DNA of 64,000 nt from Gordionus sp. m RMFG-2023 (Eukaryota; Nematomorpha; Gordioida; Chordodea; Parachordodidae): contig NC_088776.1 in NCBI RefSeq assembly GCF_954871325.1, forward strand, positions 21,185,508 to 21,249,507, in the 5' to 3' direction. A program made the position numbers and the translations under genes. The notes below the pieces were generated by a model. It had not been told where the DNA came from, made no database searches, and worked only from the letters and a program-made list of their open reading frames with translations. Shown one piece after another: positions 36,401 to 51,400 of the stretch (the first letter of the stretch is position 1; each line of letters begins with the position of its first letter).

Positions 36401-39400
36401 TTTAAAAAAAATTATTTAGAAAATATTATTAATGTAAAATAAATATACATAAAATAACAAAAAAAAAGAAAAGTAAAAAGATCGGATCGGGTTTTTACAG
36501 GTATCGGCCCGATCCGATATTTTTGGAAAACGCTAACTATCGGTGCCGATCAGATCCGATATTCAATAACGGCACAGACCTAATTAAAAATAAACGGTGG
36601 CAGAGAGTAATAAAAATACTCGTTATACTGTATACTGCGCCTGTTTAGTAATCGAAAATATCCTAAATTATTTTAAAAAAATAATATCTTTGAATGGCAG
36701 AGTTTTTAATATAGATTTCGATTAAGGTTAACTATATAAAGGCTGGTAATTTGAATTTTAAAAACAAACCAAAAATCTGTAGTTTTTGTTTTAAATTTAA
36801 TTGAGTAAATGTCATTCTTTCTTTACTATTATTTATTTAATAGAAGGGTCGAATAATTTAGGAGTTTTAAAAAGGTTTTGTATTATTTAAAGTTGAACTT
36901 AGTAAATTCTACTAGTTTTATAAATGCAAGTTTAAATACATACAAAACATCTTTTTAAACTGAGACTATATAATAAAGCATTTTAAATAGATGGTTTATG
37001 GACTTTTCCTACAACAGTCTGAGACCCAGTAATATCATCAATAAAATATTGGCCCGGCTCATAATCAAAAATATTAATTTTATATCAGCTTTCTTTCCCC
37101 TTGATTAAAGATCATAAAGAATAAACTTTCAAATAAACATAAAAGGAACTCTTTAGCAAGGCAGTGAACAAAATTTTTAAACTGTCAGGCGCATTTTAGA
37201 AGAAACTGACAACTTGTCTAAATCCTAATATGTTTGATTCATTAGTTTCATAATTGCTAAATATTTCATTTTTCATATTCATATTTTGTATAAATAAACA
37301 TAAAATTATCCTATTGATCACCAAATATTTAAATTTATTGTATACCATTATAATAGGGAATTGGGGAATAAAATAAATTTTTTCACTTTTTTTTCCTAAT
37401 TGTAATTCAATTTATAGACTGCATCGCACTCAACCACCGAGCTTTGGCCTAAAAAAATTGATAAGACTCTATACCTTTTTTCTTCTATCTTCTTTCCTCC
37501 ATTACTAGAAAATATGCAAGATAAGAAAAAAAATTTCGACGAATTGGATTTTCTGAATATCGGGTAGGATATGTGAAAAAAAAAGAAAAAACGATTTATA
37601 ACTTTCGAATTTATAATTAATACAGTTAAATTTGAGTGAAATTTAAAGCGCATAACCTTGAATTTCGGGTAAATGTTTCTCATATTGATTGAAGGCTCCA
37701 CAATGAATCATGAAAGCCAACCTCTTGACCCAGGCTAATCTAATACCATTTTCCTGTTCAGTCCTGCTAAAAAGCTGCATGAAAGATGACGAGTAGTTGG
37801 TGTTCAAAGGAGACAAATGACCTATAAAAAAGAAATTTCAGTTAGATTTAGCTACTGAATAAGAATGTATTAAAAAATATTAAAATAGTTTTTCCCAATA
37901 ACACACAATGATCCGATTAAACAAGTTAGTTGATTTAGTGTTAAGATAAGTTTCCATAAGATAGTTTATTTTTGGTTTATGACCAAAAAGGATTTTTAAA
38001 TATGCCAAGAAGGCTAAGACACAAAAACAAAAAAGAGTTATTTAAAAATTTTATTTTGACTCTTAAATATTCAAAAAAATATTTGAGTTTGAAAATGGTA
38101 TTTTGCAATTATTGAAGCCCAATTATTAATTTTTGAGGTTCAAAATAAATTAACACTCTAATGAAGTGACGAAGTTTCCGGTTTACTAATAGAGAAAAAA
38201 TTTATAGAATATTAAGATTTACAATTAGGGGGAATTTGTTTTACTTTTTGAGTCAAATAGTACTGAATTAATTGTTAGATTTTAAAGTATTTAATAAAAA
38301 AATAAAATTTCAATTGAAATTGACTAATCCTGTTTCTATATAAGTTTTCATTCTTTCTAAATCCCCACTCTGCACTTACGGTTGTTGGAGGGTTAGGATT
38401 TATTTACAACATTTAAAAAAAACTCTCTAAAACTTTTCATCAATTCGATATATATTAAGAATTACTGCATTTCATTGATATTCTTTTTAAATTCATCGTC
38501 GGATAATTTTACTTTTGATTTAGTTTCCAGCTTGTAAATTAAAAAATCGAGAATAAGTTTTATTTAAAATACTAATAATTATTTGGGGAAAATTTGAAGA
38601 AATGTTAGAAATTAGCTATCCAAAGTTCATGTTGGTTTTTCTTTTTGCGATAATCAATTTCTTCACATCAAAATTTTATTGGGGATATTTTTGATAAATT
38701 TTTAACAATACAATTGTAATTAGGCATTTTAAATTTAATTGTTTTTTAAAAAAATGGGTGGAGATATTTTTTTAAAAAAAACCCTTTTCTTTCTTCCTTT
38801 TTGTTTATTAAAATAAAATAAGATTTTTCTTTCTTAGCTTCCACAAAGTTTATTTTTAGGGTATCAATTAGTGCTTTTATTAAAATATTAGATAGCGTCT
38901 TAATTTATCCTTGTATATCAAAAAATTATTGTTCTTCACCTGCAATTCTGGGTTCAAATCCTAGAAGGATCGAGTTTTTCTGAAGCTAACTAGAAGGTTG
39001 ACCACTATGAGGAATGATATATAAAATATCGTAAACGATAGCGTGATTCTGTAAATATATATCAGAGAACCGACAGTATTTTAATTTTTTAAAATACACC
39101 CGGGCCAGGCCGGGTCTAAATTTTTCTTTTTTAAAATATTTTAAATTGCCATTATCATCTTTAAAAATTAAAAATAAATATAATATCTGTTAAAAAAAAT
39201 CCGGGCCGGGACTGAAAATATAACACCCGGGCTAGGCGAATTTTTTTTAATTCAAACCGGACCATGCAAATGATACCTCTGCAAATCTCTGATATATATA
39301 TAAAAATAAAATGTGATTGTCGTTTAGCAAATTGCTATATAATGACCAATGCTATAGATCATTACCCTTTTTTATAGAATTACATAACATTTAAAATACT

Positions 39401-42400
39401 TTTCTCTTGTATTTATTTTAAAAAGCAACGTTAACTTTGCCTTCTCATAATTTTCCAAAGAGTAAATAGTAATTTTTTAACATAAAAAAATATATAACTA
39501 GTATTAATTATATATTTGATAATTTTTTAAGAAAAATTATAGTTCCCTTATTAATATAAACACCTTCACTACTCTAATGCATATAAACTTATAATTTATT
39601 AATACCAATAATTTCCTTGAAATAGGCATTATCGGCTAATATAAGCCGATTAATGACGAATCCCAATGAGATTAGGCTAGTTATGTCGGATGATTTGAAA
39701 AAATTCTGATCGCAAAAAAGATCCCAGCTATCCTTGCGAAATATTTTGAGGAGAGATTGATTGACATTCATCTCGGATTCAGGATTTTTAAACATTTTTT
39801 CTAATATTTTGGCGCTAGCTTCGAAAGCTGGAGCGTTAAAATATCTATAAAATAAATAATTTTTAAAAATAATAACCACTTATTATAAAAAGTTTTACAA
39901 ACTTAAAAATAAACATAACTTTTTGTGGAAGTGTTGTTAAACGGCTCATTTTGAGCCGATTTTTTAAAACGGCTAACTCAATATTTTAGCCAGAAAAATA
40001 TTGCCTAAGCCTCGAGATTTCGAAAATAAATGCCTAGACCTTTGTTCCTTCTATGAGCAAAATCTTGAAGCTTGCGTAATATTTTTCTGGACGAAATATT
40101 GAGTTAGCCGTTTTTAAAAATCGGCTCAAAACGAGCCATTTAACAACACTAGTGGAAACAAGTAATAATATTGATTAATTAAATGTATCATCATTTTATA
40201 TATTAATATAAAACCTGCGTTCTTTAAGGTAGGGAAAGATGACGGGTGATATAAGAGTGTATACGTAAGGCCTATTTCCGCCTACCGTTGTTTTAGAAAA
40301 TTCGTCAGAGTATAATATATCCATGATGTCAAATACATACTGTAAAAATAATTAAATGAAAAAAGTAAACATTAGTTTTATTATCATCCGAAATATAAAT
40401 CAGAAACCTGCAGGGGTACCATTTGCACGACTCGGCATGGATTTTTTAAAAATATATTTACTTAAAATTTTTATAGTTAATAATGACGATTTAAAATATT
40501 TGGTTTTGAAATATACGGGCCGGGCCGATCTGGGTATTATTGTAAAAAAAATTTTTAGGTCCAGCTCGGAAATATTTAAAACATAGCCCGGTTTGTATAT
40601 AAATAATTTATATTTACATTCTAAACTGGATGACATTACACGTTAAGAAAATTCTAATAATTTGATTCCAACGTTTCAGTGTTGTGCTATTAAAATAATA
40701 ATCAAGGATTTAAATAATTAACAAAAAGTAAAATTAAATACAAATGCCTATCTTCAAATATTATCAGCAGCGATATGTAGATTAGTGATCTGCATCGGGC
40801 ATAATTTTTGAAGGGCTAGCCCAAAAAAATTATTTGTCAGACCGGCCCCAATTTATTTAAATATAGAAATATTTAATATTTTCTTAATTCTAAAAAAAAT
40901 ATTGGCGTCTTGTTTCTTGCAAGAATTTAAAATATATCAATTTATTCCATAAATTTGAGTGATATCATATTTAAAATTTTAAGCCCGACCCGGTCCTGCT
41001 CTTTTTTTAAATATTAGGCCCGACCCAGTCCGAACCCAAAATTATTTTTTAAAAATAGGGCATGCTAGGGCCGAGATTTGCAGATTTCTAATGTAAACAC
41101 AATGAGAATATTAAATATATGTTAATTTCTATCCTTTCCTATTGTTAATCAATCGGGAAATAGAATAAAAATAAAGGCAGGTCCTTAAGCAGATTCTTTA
41201 TAAAATATGTATCTATTTGATTAAGAATATCAAAAAGAAACACAATATAGGATCTTGTATCTTTTGCTAAATAAGAGTATTTCAGATAAAAGATACCTTT
41301 TATGAAAAATTTAAATTAGAATAGTTAAGGATAAATTAGATTTTACAAATAAAATTTATTTCCAAAGAAAATAAATATATAATTAGATAAAAATCCTATT
41401 CTTGACATTGAACACAAATATTAATAATTATTTAATTCATGCAATTAACATGATAAATATAGTATTGAATTAAAATATAAATGAAAAGTTGAATAATTCT
41501 ATTGTATAATATATTTGCGCATTCCTTCTGCACAATGCCATAAAGTCGATGAGGAGGTCAAGATAAACTTTTCAACCTGTGTAACACAATGATTCTATAT
41601 AACATCGTTTTTCCACCAAACTACAATAAAAGTGTTTGTCTAAACAATAAGAATGGAGAGATTTCAAAATCAACCAACAGATGTCTATATGATATTTAAC
41701 AAGTTGATTATTTCAACGAATTGAAAAATAAAGTCCAAAAAATGGCATAATGTGGTTTTATTTATCCAGAGGTACTATGACTAAATTTTTAGAATAGTTT
41801 ATTATCTTAAAAACACATGATATCACGATGACCATAATAAAATATATTAACAATTTATTACATATCATTCATATAACCTTAATTAATAACCTAAATTGAC
41901 ATCATTATTAAAATGATTTTATTTTTTAAACGAAAATACTTTCAACAAATTTAAATAACCAAATAATTATTATTTTTATATCTTGATATACTATGTTCAA
42001 AGGGCAATCCAAAATGATAGATAGTAAAATATAAATAAATATATTGGCGTTGTATTTATTAGTAAAAGGAAATTACTATTGCATATAAATAAATAGAGAA
42101 AAACTTGAATATATATTGTGATATATATTTTTATCATTAATCATTAGCAATTTTTCGTATTCTATATATAATTGATAAATTTTAAAAATAAAATGTCAAA
42201 CAATTTTTGTCCTTTTTGATAAAGTATAAAATATCCTAAAATAAATTATAATTTTCAGTAAAATAATATAATAATTGTTAATAATTTAGAAGCATACAAA
42301 ATAATGATAATGTTAGAAAATAAGATGTATCAAATAATGTTATAGAATATTGAATATAGAATAAGGATATAATAATCAATTAAAATTTATAAACTGTAAA

Positions 42401-45400
42401 ATAAAAGGCGTATAAAATAAAAATTAATTTTAAAATATAAAGAGAGGGAAGGAGAAAAAATTAATTAGAGAATATAAGGTTAAAAGTGAATATTAAATAT
42501 TTTTTTAAATAATAAAAATATCTGTATTTTTGTCAAGGTTTTTTGAAAATAAAGTATCCAAGAATCAGATATAAAAGTATTATTAATTTTGTCAAAAAGT
42601 ATCTTGTATTTAGATACAAATATCGCGGTACTGCCCAATCTTGTTAAAAAGTTTAAATAAAAAAAAATAATAATAAAACTCTCACGTAAGCTATAGTATT
42701 AAGTGCAGCCACGTGAATTATGCTATTAACGTTTGGACTTAGAATAATTTTAAAGAGCAGATGTTCGTGTTCGGTTTGAAACAATAATCGTGAGTCACGA
42801 GATGATTTGGGAGAAAGTGATGAGAAAACATCCAAAAAATTTTGAAATAAAACGTCGAAGGAAGAATTGTCAGATTCTGTATTGGATGCAAAGGGGGATT
42901 TGTTGAAACTACCTGTTAAATAAATGAAATTCCACTATTAATAGTAAGAGGTTTATTTTTTAGGAAATAAAATGATTTTAAGGCAATTGTGTATGGCTCT
43001 CGTATATACTTAGCTGTCTAACTTATTTATTATAATCATAATTTATTGGTGTTGGTACAACGTAAATTATCTAACTCGAGTTAACTCCAAAATGGCAGCC
43101 GAGTTTTGCGTAAATTTTTTGACATCGTGATTCAGACCAATTTTTTCTAAATCTTGAGATTTATGCCTATTTTTTTGGCTCAAACTTGAAATTAAACCCT
43201 TAGCCACCTTTTGTTAATTAGCTATTAATAATTGTTAGACTGATTTAATATGATGAGCACACATATTATTGTAGTGGAATGTTTGATATTCGTGGAAAAA
43301 TTATTATTTCAATAATTATTACTTTGATATACTTCATTCATTATCTTGATTTAATATTTATATATTAATTCTTTTTACCAATTGAATGAAAAGTGCTCAT
43401 ACACGTCTTGCTAGAATCGATCATTCACATCCAAAAAATATTATCCCTACCACTCCTAAACTAATTTATTGTTCACAATTCTTACCTCTCCTAAATTAAT
43501 TCATTTTTTACAATTCTATTCCACCCTTTAAACTATAAATTCACGATTAGTTTATACCTTAAAACATAAAAAAAAATTTAAACGGAAAATTATTTAAATC
43601 AACCTACGACGGGGTAAGAATGCTGAGTAAAATCTCTGTATTTGATGTAATGTTGAGGAAAAGTTTGACCTTTCTCTTCAAACGTTTGGTAATAACGTCG
43701 CTGAAAAGCGTAAGAGTCCTGCGGCTTTTCTTCCGCTATAACTGCGCCACGAGGCATGATTTTTTAAAAAAAAATATTAAAAAAATAAATAAATAAAAGC
43801 GTTGCCTAATTATTGTTATGTTCTAACTCTCAATCTACTTTATGGGAGAGCCATTTAGAAAACACCATGTTATCTGGTTAAGATTATTAAGGGCCAACGT
43901 TGAATAAATGCTATGCAGCTTATTTTTATCATATCTCAAGCGATTTATAATATTATTTTTCCAAATTCGGTCATTGTAAAGACAGGATGTATATATATAT
44001 TTCTATTAAATTTCAAGTCTTAATATTAATTAGTTCTTGAGATATACGTATTTAATGTTATTTTAAAAAAATAAAAATATCCTAGGAGGACAATAAATTT
44101 TATTAATTTAAAGATATTAAAACAATAATTTATAATCTTCAATAATATTCTCAAATTTTTTTAAAACATTAAATTTAAAATTTGCCAATGTTGTACTAAT
44201 GGCACTGCCATTTTTTTTTGAAACATATGAAAGTTTTTATATTTATTATTTAATAAATATGATATAAAATGGATGGTAATGATTAGAAATTGGCTCTTAA
44301 GTATTAATTTCCTTCATACCCATGGTGTACCTCTATAGCTTAGTGTGAATTAGGTCTACAGAAATCGAATTGAATAGTAAAATAATTGTATTAGATAAAA
44401 TAATGAATGTTTGTTTTCGGATATTTTATAGTGTACATAATAAGAATAAAATTAAACATTGCATAATTCATAATAGTAAGTTAGATGCAATTATAATTTT
44501 AAAATAAATTTATACAAAAAAAATCATTTATGTGAAAGAACTAATAAAAATCATGCTTCGGTCTGGAGCTAATTTTCAAAGACCAAAATATATAATTTAT
44601 TTGCAAATATAATAATAATAAAATATGATAAATAAATAGTTTTGTTTAAAACTTCTATCAAAATTTTAAGAAAACAAATCATACCAGAATGGAAATAAGG
44701 CTCTTTGGTGAAATCTCAAGGCTTGGGTAATTTTTGGATTTTATCCATTTTATAATAATAATATATTTTATTATAAAATTTTTGTTATATTATCTGCAAC
44801 AAGTAAAGGATTTTAAATATCTAACGAGAGATTTAGCCAATTTTTATAAATGTTTAACTCAAAATTTTGGCCAAAAGAAAATTACTCATGTTTATTTATT
44901 TTGCCCACATATGGCAGAAAGGTTTGGACTTCTATTGGCGAAATTTCAAGGCTTAGGTAATAATATTTTGGTTTTTATAAGCATGCTAAATGAAACTGTT
45001 TAACAACATTAGATATTCACCCATAAACAATGCAAATATTTTAAATGAGATACTTTCATTCGTGAAAGTTGGCTGGTTTTTTTTATAATAGAAAATATTG
45101 ATATTTTTATGAAATTGGTTCAAAAATAAATGGTAAATAAAACTAAAGATTTTTTAGTAAATATCGGATCGGATAGGTGAAAAATTTGTGGATCGGCACC
45201 ACTAATAAATCACAATATTAATTTAATATAATTTACCACTTTCTGCCAGGTGGGATTTTTAATTGTAATCACTCCCTTTGGATTTCCCAACTTAACATTT
45301 AAATATTTAGTTTTAACTTAGAGTGTAGGTTTAATGTCGTGGATAATATTTGGTAAGAGTACATAAGCGTACTACACCTATAATACATTAATAAAATTAA

Positions 45401-48400
45401 AACGTTGCAACTAGTTTTGTATCTGAATAAAACTTGAATAGGCGAAACTTTTTGATATTATTTATATTTATTTGATAATTATAAAAAGAGAATACTTTTA
45501 TCGGTGGTCATAACGAAAAACCTAATTGCAAAAACCGAACCGTAAACCAATCCTAATAATCAAACAACTACCATCTAATCTAAATCGAGAAGACCGTTGA
45601 CCTTCACTAAGAAGAGCCCTATTATTTCTTCTTCTAATAGCATAATCTTAATATTGCAACAACATATATTTAGCTGTTTAACTAAATTTAAAAAAATATA
45701 TATGTCAATCATTATAAAAATTATTGATTGGGTTAAATTAACATATACATTTTGATTATATAAAAGATCCTTATATGATTTAATTCGACTAAATTAAATA
45801 TCCGTAAAATTATTTGGACTTCATTCCATTAGTATAATTGTTTGAGTTAAACTTCGTTCCATCGCATTTATCTTCTGTAAATAATATTTTTTTATACCAC
45901 AATTTGGACTTGGTTCCATGCCTGAGAATATTCGTAGTTATTATTACTTACCATTTATAAATAATTGCTTAAATTTGTTTTAGGAAATTTTAAACAAGAA
46001 GATATTATCATAATCAAAAAAAAAAATTAATACTGAAATAATAGAAAAGAATAAAATATTTGTTTTAAAAAAAAATAATTACGAATATTTGTATATGTTA
46101 GCGTCAATGTGTTATTTTTTCAATTTTAAATCATTTTTTGAGCACTTTTTTTAAAATTTATAAATCGTTTTACCGGAAAAATATTCTATCATGTTTGGAA
46201 TACCTATCTTATGAATTGTAGACAATTTTTCCATTAACTGTTAAACTTAATATAATTTATATTAAAATTTCCATATATATTTTATATAAATTATAAATCA
46301 CTCAAAGGTTAACAACAAAATTATCTACAATTCAAGATAGGTTTTCCAAACGTGATGAAACATATTTCCGGTAAAATCAGATGTTTAAATCTTTAAAAAC
46401 GCGCTTAAAAAATGATTTAAAGTTGAAAAAATAACACTTTTTTTCTATTAGTTAATTTCGAATAACAAATCAAATATTGAACAATTTTTATAAAGACCTA
46501 GTATGAATCGTATTAAGAATATTAATACATTACTCAATTGGTACGAATATGAATAATTTAATTATTCAAATCATACATATCTCATTATGGTAAAAATATC
46601 TAATTTTTAGGTAAGAATATCTTAATTATTAGGTATGAATGTCTCATTATTATATTCGATTTTCTGAAGGCCTACTATCAAATCAATTTGATTTTCTGGT
46701 AGAAATACTCACCATTTATATTAAGGGTTAATATATTAATAACTTAAATTATCATCATGATTGAATTAATAGTACGATTAAAATTGATGTTATTAAAAGA
46801 TTTTATGAACTCGATCAGTAAATAGCGTCCACTGTGAATTCAGCCTAACTTTCGATCAAAAATGAATACAAGTATAACACATAAAAATCTTCATTCCCAT
46901 ATGTAGGGCTGGGAACCAATAGTAAAAACCCAATATTAACAAAATATTGTATTGGTATTGGTATTGGGTCTAAAATATTGGTATTGGTTTAAACAATATT
47001 TTCTATTTCTTGTATTGGTATTGCTATTGGTTTATATTGGTAACTATTGGTTTATATTGGTATTGGTTTAAATTCAAATTACTAATTAAAAGAATAGAAA
47101 TAGTGATTATAAAACCCTTAATTTCTAATTTTAAATAAACATGGGAAAAAAATCATGATACCATAAAATCAGGGCTAAGAACCAACTATCAAAATTTTAC
47201 TGAATTCAAATTCTTAAACTAGGAATTTATTATGATGTGAATATAAAAAATTTTGATTTATTCTTGTATTTTTTGTATCAACAATAATAAACGTATTGAT
47301 TTTGAACCATTTTATTTATCACAAAGAACATAGAAAAATAAGTAAACTAAAAATGTAACATAACTGTCTATTTATACAAAATATAATGCAAAATAATGAT
47401 ATAATTTTAATATAAGAAGAGGAAATAATTTTATGTATTTAAGAAGAATCTTGCATGCGCATCTAACTTTTTAGGCACAAGCAAGCTTGTATAGTATGCT
47501 CATCTAGTGAACAACGTTGGTCTGTTATAACATACCGTCCTTCTGAAAAAGCCCTTTCAGAGCTAGATGAGGTGGCCGGAATTGCTAGATAATCTCTGGC
47601 AATTTTTGATTATTTATTTTATAAATATTGTATTCATTAGTAAGATATCCAATAAGAGTTTCCATATTATTATGCTTTAATAAATGACTTGATAGTTTAA
47701 ATCTTGGGCCAATCATTGTTGAAATAATAAAGAGGTGTTTATTATAATTATAGTATTTATTAAGTTTTGTTAAGGCAGCTAAAGAAGCTATTTTAAAATA
47801 GCATTAGGATATAACTCTCCACATGCTCAAAAATACTGGAATATAAAGGAATAATTGTTGAAATTGTTGGAGTATTAGCACATGAGGCCATCTCTGTAGA
47901 AAAATTAAATGGTTCCAGAAATTCTCGGTATATTTCTATATTATTCCAGGCTAAGGCACTAATATAATTTTCTTGATTGGTATTTTGTAAATGATTGGTA
48001 TATGTTGTCAAATAGGGTTTGAGCAATATTGCTCTTTCAAGCATTTGGTATGCTGAATTCCAACTTGTTGGTATATCCAAAATTTGAGGAAATTTTAAGT
48101 GTGGATTTTTTTCAAGATATATTTTTTCGAGTTTATTAAATTTAGATATAGAAAGTTTAAAAATTTTTAAAAAATTTCTTATTTTTTTTAAAGTTGTATT
48201 CAAGGGTTCCAATGCAGCCATGACAGCCAAATGTATAATATGGTAAAAGCATTTGCATACACACATTATCAAAATTATCTTTTTGTTTTAAAATTTTTAG
48301 AAATGCTAAATTATTAATTGCATTGTCTAATGTAATGCAAAAAAAATCAATTTCAAATTTTACTTTTAATACAGAATTAAAAATATTAAAAATATTAATA

Positions 48401-51400
48401 GAAGTGCTGATTTAAAAGGAACAAACAAAAAATACAATTAGAAATTTTTAAACATAATTATACATGTTTTTTAGGTACATTTTTACTATAAGCTCTTTTT
48501 AGAGCCATCGATATTTTTACATTTTATATTGTATTGTATTTTTTATAATTACAAATTGTATCAAAATCTAATAAATGATTATTTAATTTAAAATCATTAT
48601 CAATATAATGAATTGTTATGCCCATAAAGGGTATTTTATTTGGAGAGGACCAAATGTTTATTGTTAAGGAAAATTTAGATGTAATGTTAGAAAGTACAGA
48701 TTTTAAATTGATAAAAGAACTATGATAATGTTTCATAATTTCTATTTTTAGTGTTTTTCTAGAAACTAATGTTAGTGAAGGGTTACAATATGCTATTAAA
48801 TTTTTAAAAGTGATATCCTCAACTATTGAAAAGGCTAAATTATTTTGAATGAAAAAGTTTATAATAAAATTATTTAAATTAGCTTTATTATTTATATTAT
48901 TAAGTAAAAATGATTTTATTGTCTTAATTTTTTTACTGCCAATATTTATTTGCTCACATTTCTTATATAATGTTGGGTGGATGGATTTAAGATGTGTCCA
49001 TAATCCTGAGGTTCCAAAATTGGGAAGTGATATTTTTTTTTTACATTTATTACAAATTGCCTTTTTTTTATTATCACAAGTAGTATAAAATTCCCAGATT
49101 TTTGCTGAATTTCGTCTTTTATTAGATATTGATAATTCTTCTTGTTCCTTATCGCTATTATTATTAGTACCAACAGCATCTATATTTATTAACTCTATTT
49201 GGTCTTCATTTATTATAATATCCTAAATAAATAGATAAAATTGATAGATATCATGTAAAAAATTTACTTCCATAATAAAAATAAACTATAATTATAAATA
49301 ACAGAAATATTGATATCACAGTAGTATTTGGAAGAAATAACAGATGTAATCAGTTTTTGCAATGAAAGTAAAAAAAATACCACGATATAATTATCCACGA
49401 TAAACCCAAATAATTATGATATTTTTAATATTGGTATTGGTATTGGTTAAAATTGTATTTAAACAATATATCAAAACCAATATATTTAGGTAATTGGTAT
49501 TAGTATTGGTTGTAAAAGCAATACCAATATTTAAATATATATTGGTTTATATTGGTATTGGTATTGTAAACCAATATTATATTGGTATTGGTCCCACCCC
49601 TACCCATATGTATGTGATGTTGTAAGGAAAACTACCTATTATTTTACAAACTTAATATTATTATATTGATAAAATTTTAATATTGAAGTTTTCAAATATT
49701 GTCATTTTATTATTAAAATAATAAAATAAGATTATTATTATTAATTATACTTCGTTTTCCGATTCCGATTTAATTCAAAATCGGAAAACGAAAATTCTTA
49801 GGTTTTTTAAAAATATAAATAATTGAAACTAAGAATGCTTACAAAGTAGTAGCGTTTAGCGTTGTTTTTACTATAAAACGCCTAGATGTTTAAATCGAGG
49901 TATTTTTTTTTTAAACTGGGGAAAAAATAAAAACAGAATATTTCGCGTTTTTTCAACCAAAAAAAAGGGTCTATCAATTTGTCTGTTACCATTTAAAACA
50001 CTTATTTGAAATAAAAAGAAAATGTTTCAATATGTAAGCCCTATAATAAAAATTAATATTATTAAACAAAAAAACGAGCGTAATCTAAATTTAAATAATA
50101 AAGGTTTGTTATAAATTAAATCCTTCTCCTGAGTAAGTAAACAAATTTAAACCGATGTTGATTCCAGGCGGGTATGGACCAATCAAAGATGTATCATTTG
50201 TAGTGGAGGTGTTCAATGAGTGCCGGCAAGATACAGGATTCGAATCTGGAAGATCGCCAAGGCTAAAGTGGGGTGAATCCACAAAAACGGGTGTAATCGC
50301 ATGGGAGTTATCGGTTGCTGTTGACGAGGAAATAACTGGATTCCTTCTTCGACGGTAAAAGGCTGGCGGGCTTAAGTCTGAGCGGTCAAGTCGAGAGGAA
50401 GGGAAGTCTGGGTGATATGAGGATACTTGGTAATCATTGGCCACATCCCTTTGACGAGATTTTTTTCTCTTTTTAGGTGATAAGGAGTATTGATTGAAAG
50501 CAAACCGAATTGGCTTAGAGGATCGGTAGGGGGTGGTGAGAGTTAATGAGAGTGAAGCTGAAGGGGATTCGCTATCCACTTGGCTGCCCAATGTAAGAGG
50601 CAAGGAAGGAATGGTAGAAATACTACTCGCGGCAGAGAGATAAGAACCAACGGGTTGAGTCTGGCGTAAAACCTTTAGAGGTAATATTTATTTAAATTAT
50701 GTTTTTTAATATTTCTTATTGGATCCTTGGCGCAAAATTCTAAAAAATAAAATAGTGTTTTTTATTAAAATAAAACGATAATTAGAATTTCTCTGGAATT
50801 AGGACAAAGTAATTGGATTTTATCTATATTTTATTAAGGTTTATAAAAATGATTTTAATTATATTTTTAAGTTAAAATTTTTAGACCGGTTTAAAAATAT
50901 ATTAAAAAATGGAACCGAGAAAATAGAATTCGCATGGGACTCTAGTCATTAGGCTATCAAAATCCAATAAAAAACGACCTTATATTTTTCATATACGGGT
51001 TGCCAATAAAAGCCTGTCATTTTGAGCCCTATATAATTGTAAAACTTGTGAAAAATTATATTTTATTATTGAGCTTCTTAAAATCGTCAAAATTTGATTT
51101 AGTCGATATTTTTTAAATTGAGATAAAAATTGGCGTCATTCCTTGTCAAATAAAAATCGGGTTTTTAATCCTTCATCTATGTTAAGCCCGTCCGCATATT
51201 GTTTTAAATTTTTTAACCTGCTCACCTATAGTTTCGAAAAAAACTATTTGCCCGCCTATTGTTTGAAATTTTTTAACCCGCTGGCTTGTCCATGGCTTTT
51301 GGATAAAAATACCCGCCTGCCTACCCATTATTTCAATATTTTAACCCACCCGCCCATGGCTTATAAAAAATATCAGCCCGCCCATTGTTTTCAATTTTTT

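Noticed and set aside
37100-37260. Alternative DOP1 exon reading FVHCLAKEFLLCLFESLFF
   Set aside because: No acceptor gives the required phase without a stop; the segment at 35229-35376 fits both phases and aligns better.
37396-37701. 101-codon - strand frame
   Set aside because: It overlaps the end of a DOP1 exon in another frame and its remainder is intron with Phe/Lys runs.
38930-39010. Possible tRNA-like sequence with GGTTCAAATCC
   Set aside because: Only the B-box-like motif is present; no A box or cloverleaf.
44734-45003. 89-codon + frame
   Set aside because: It falls on a decayed relative of the 39932-40151 MITE (duplicated AATTTCAAGGCTTAGGTAAT and TTTAACAACATTAG end); not gene-like.
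50109-50603. 164-codon - strand frame as the terminal exon of a separate gene
   Set aside because: Its acceptor and an internal donor at 50152 fit the phases of the DOP1 exons on both sides, so it is better read as an internal DOP1 exon extending up to 50672.
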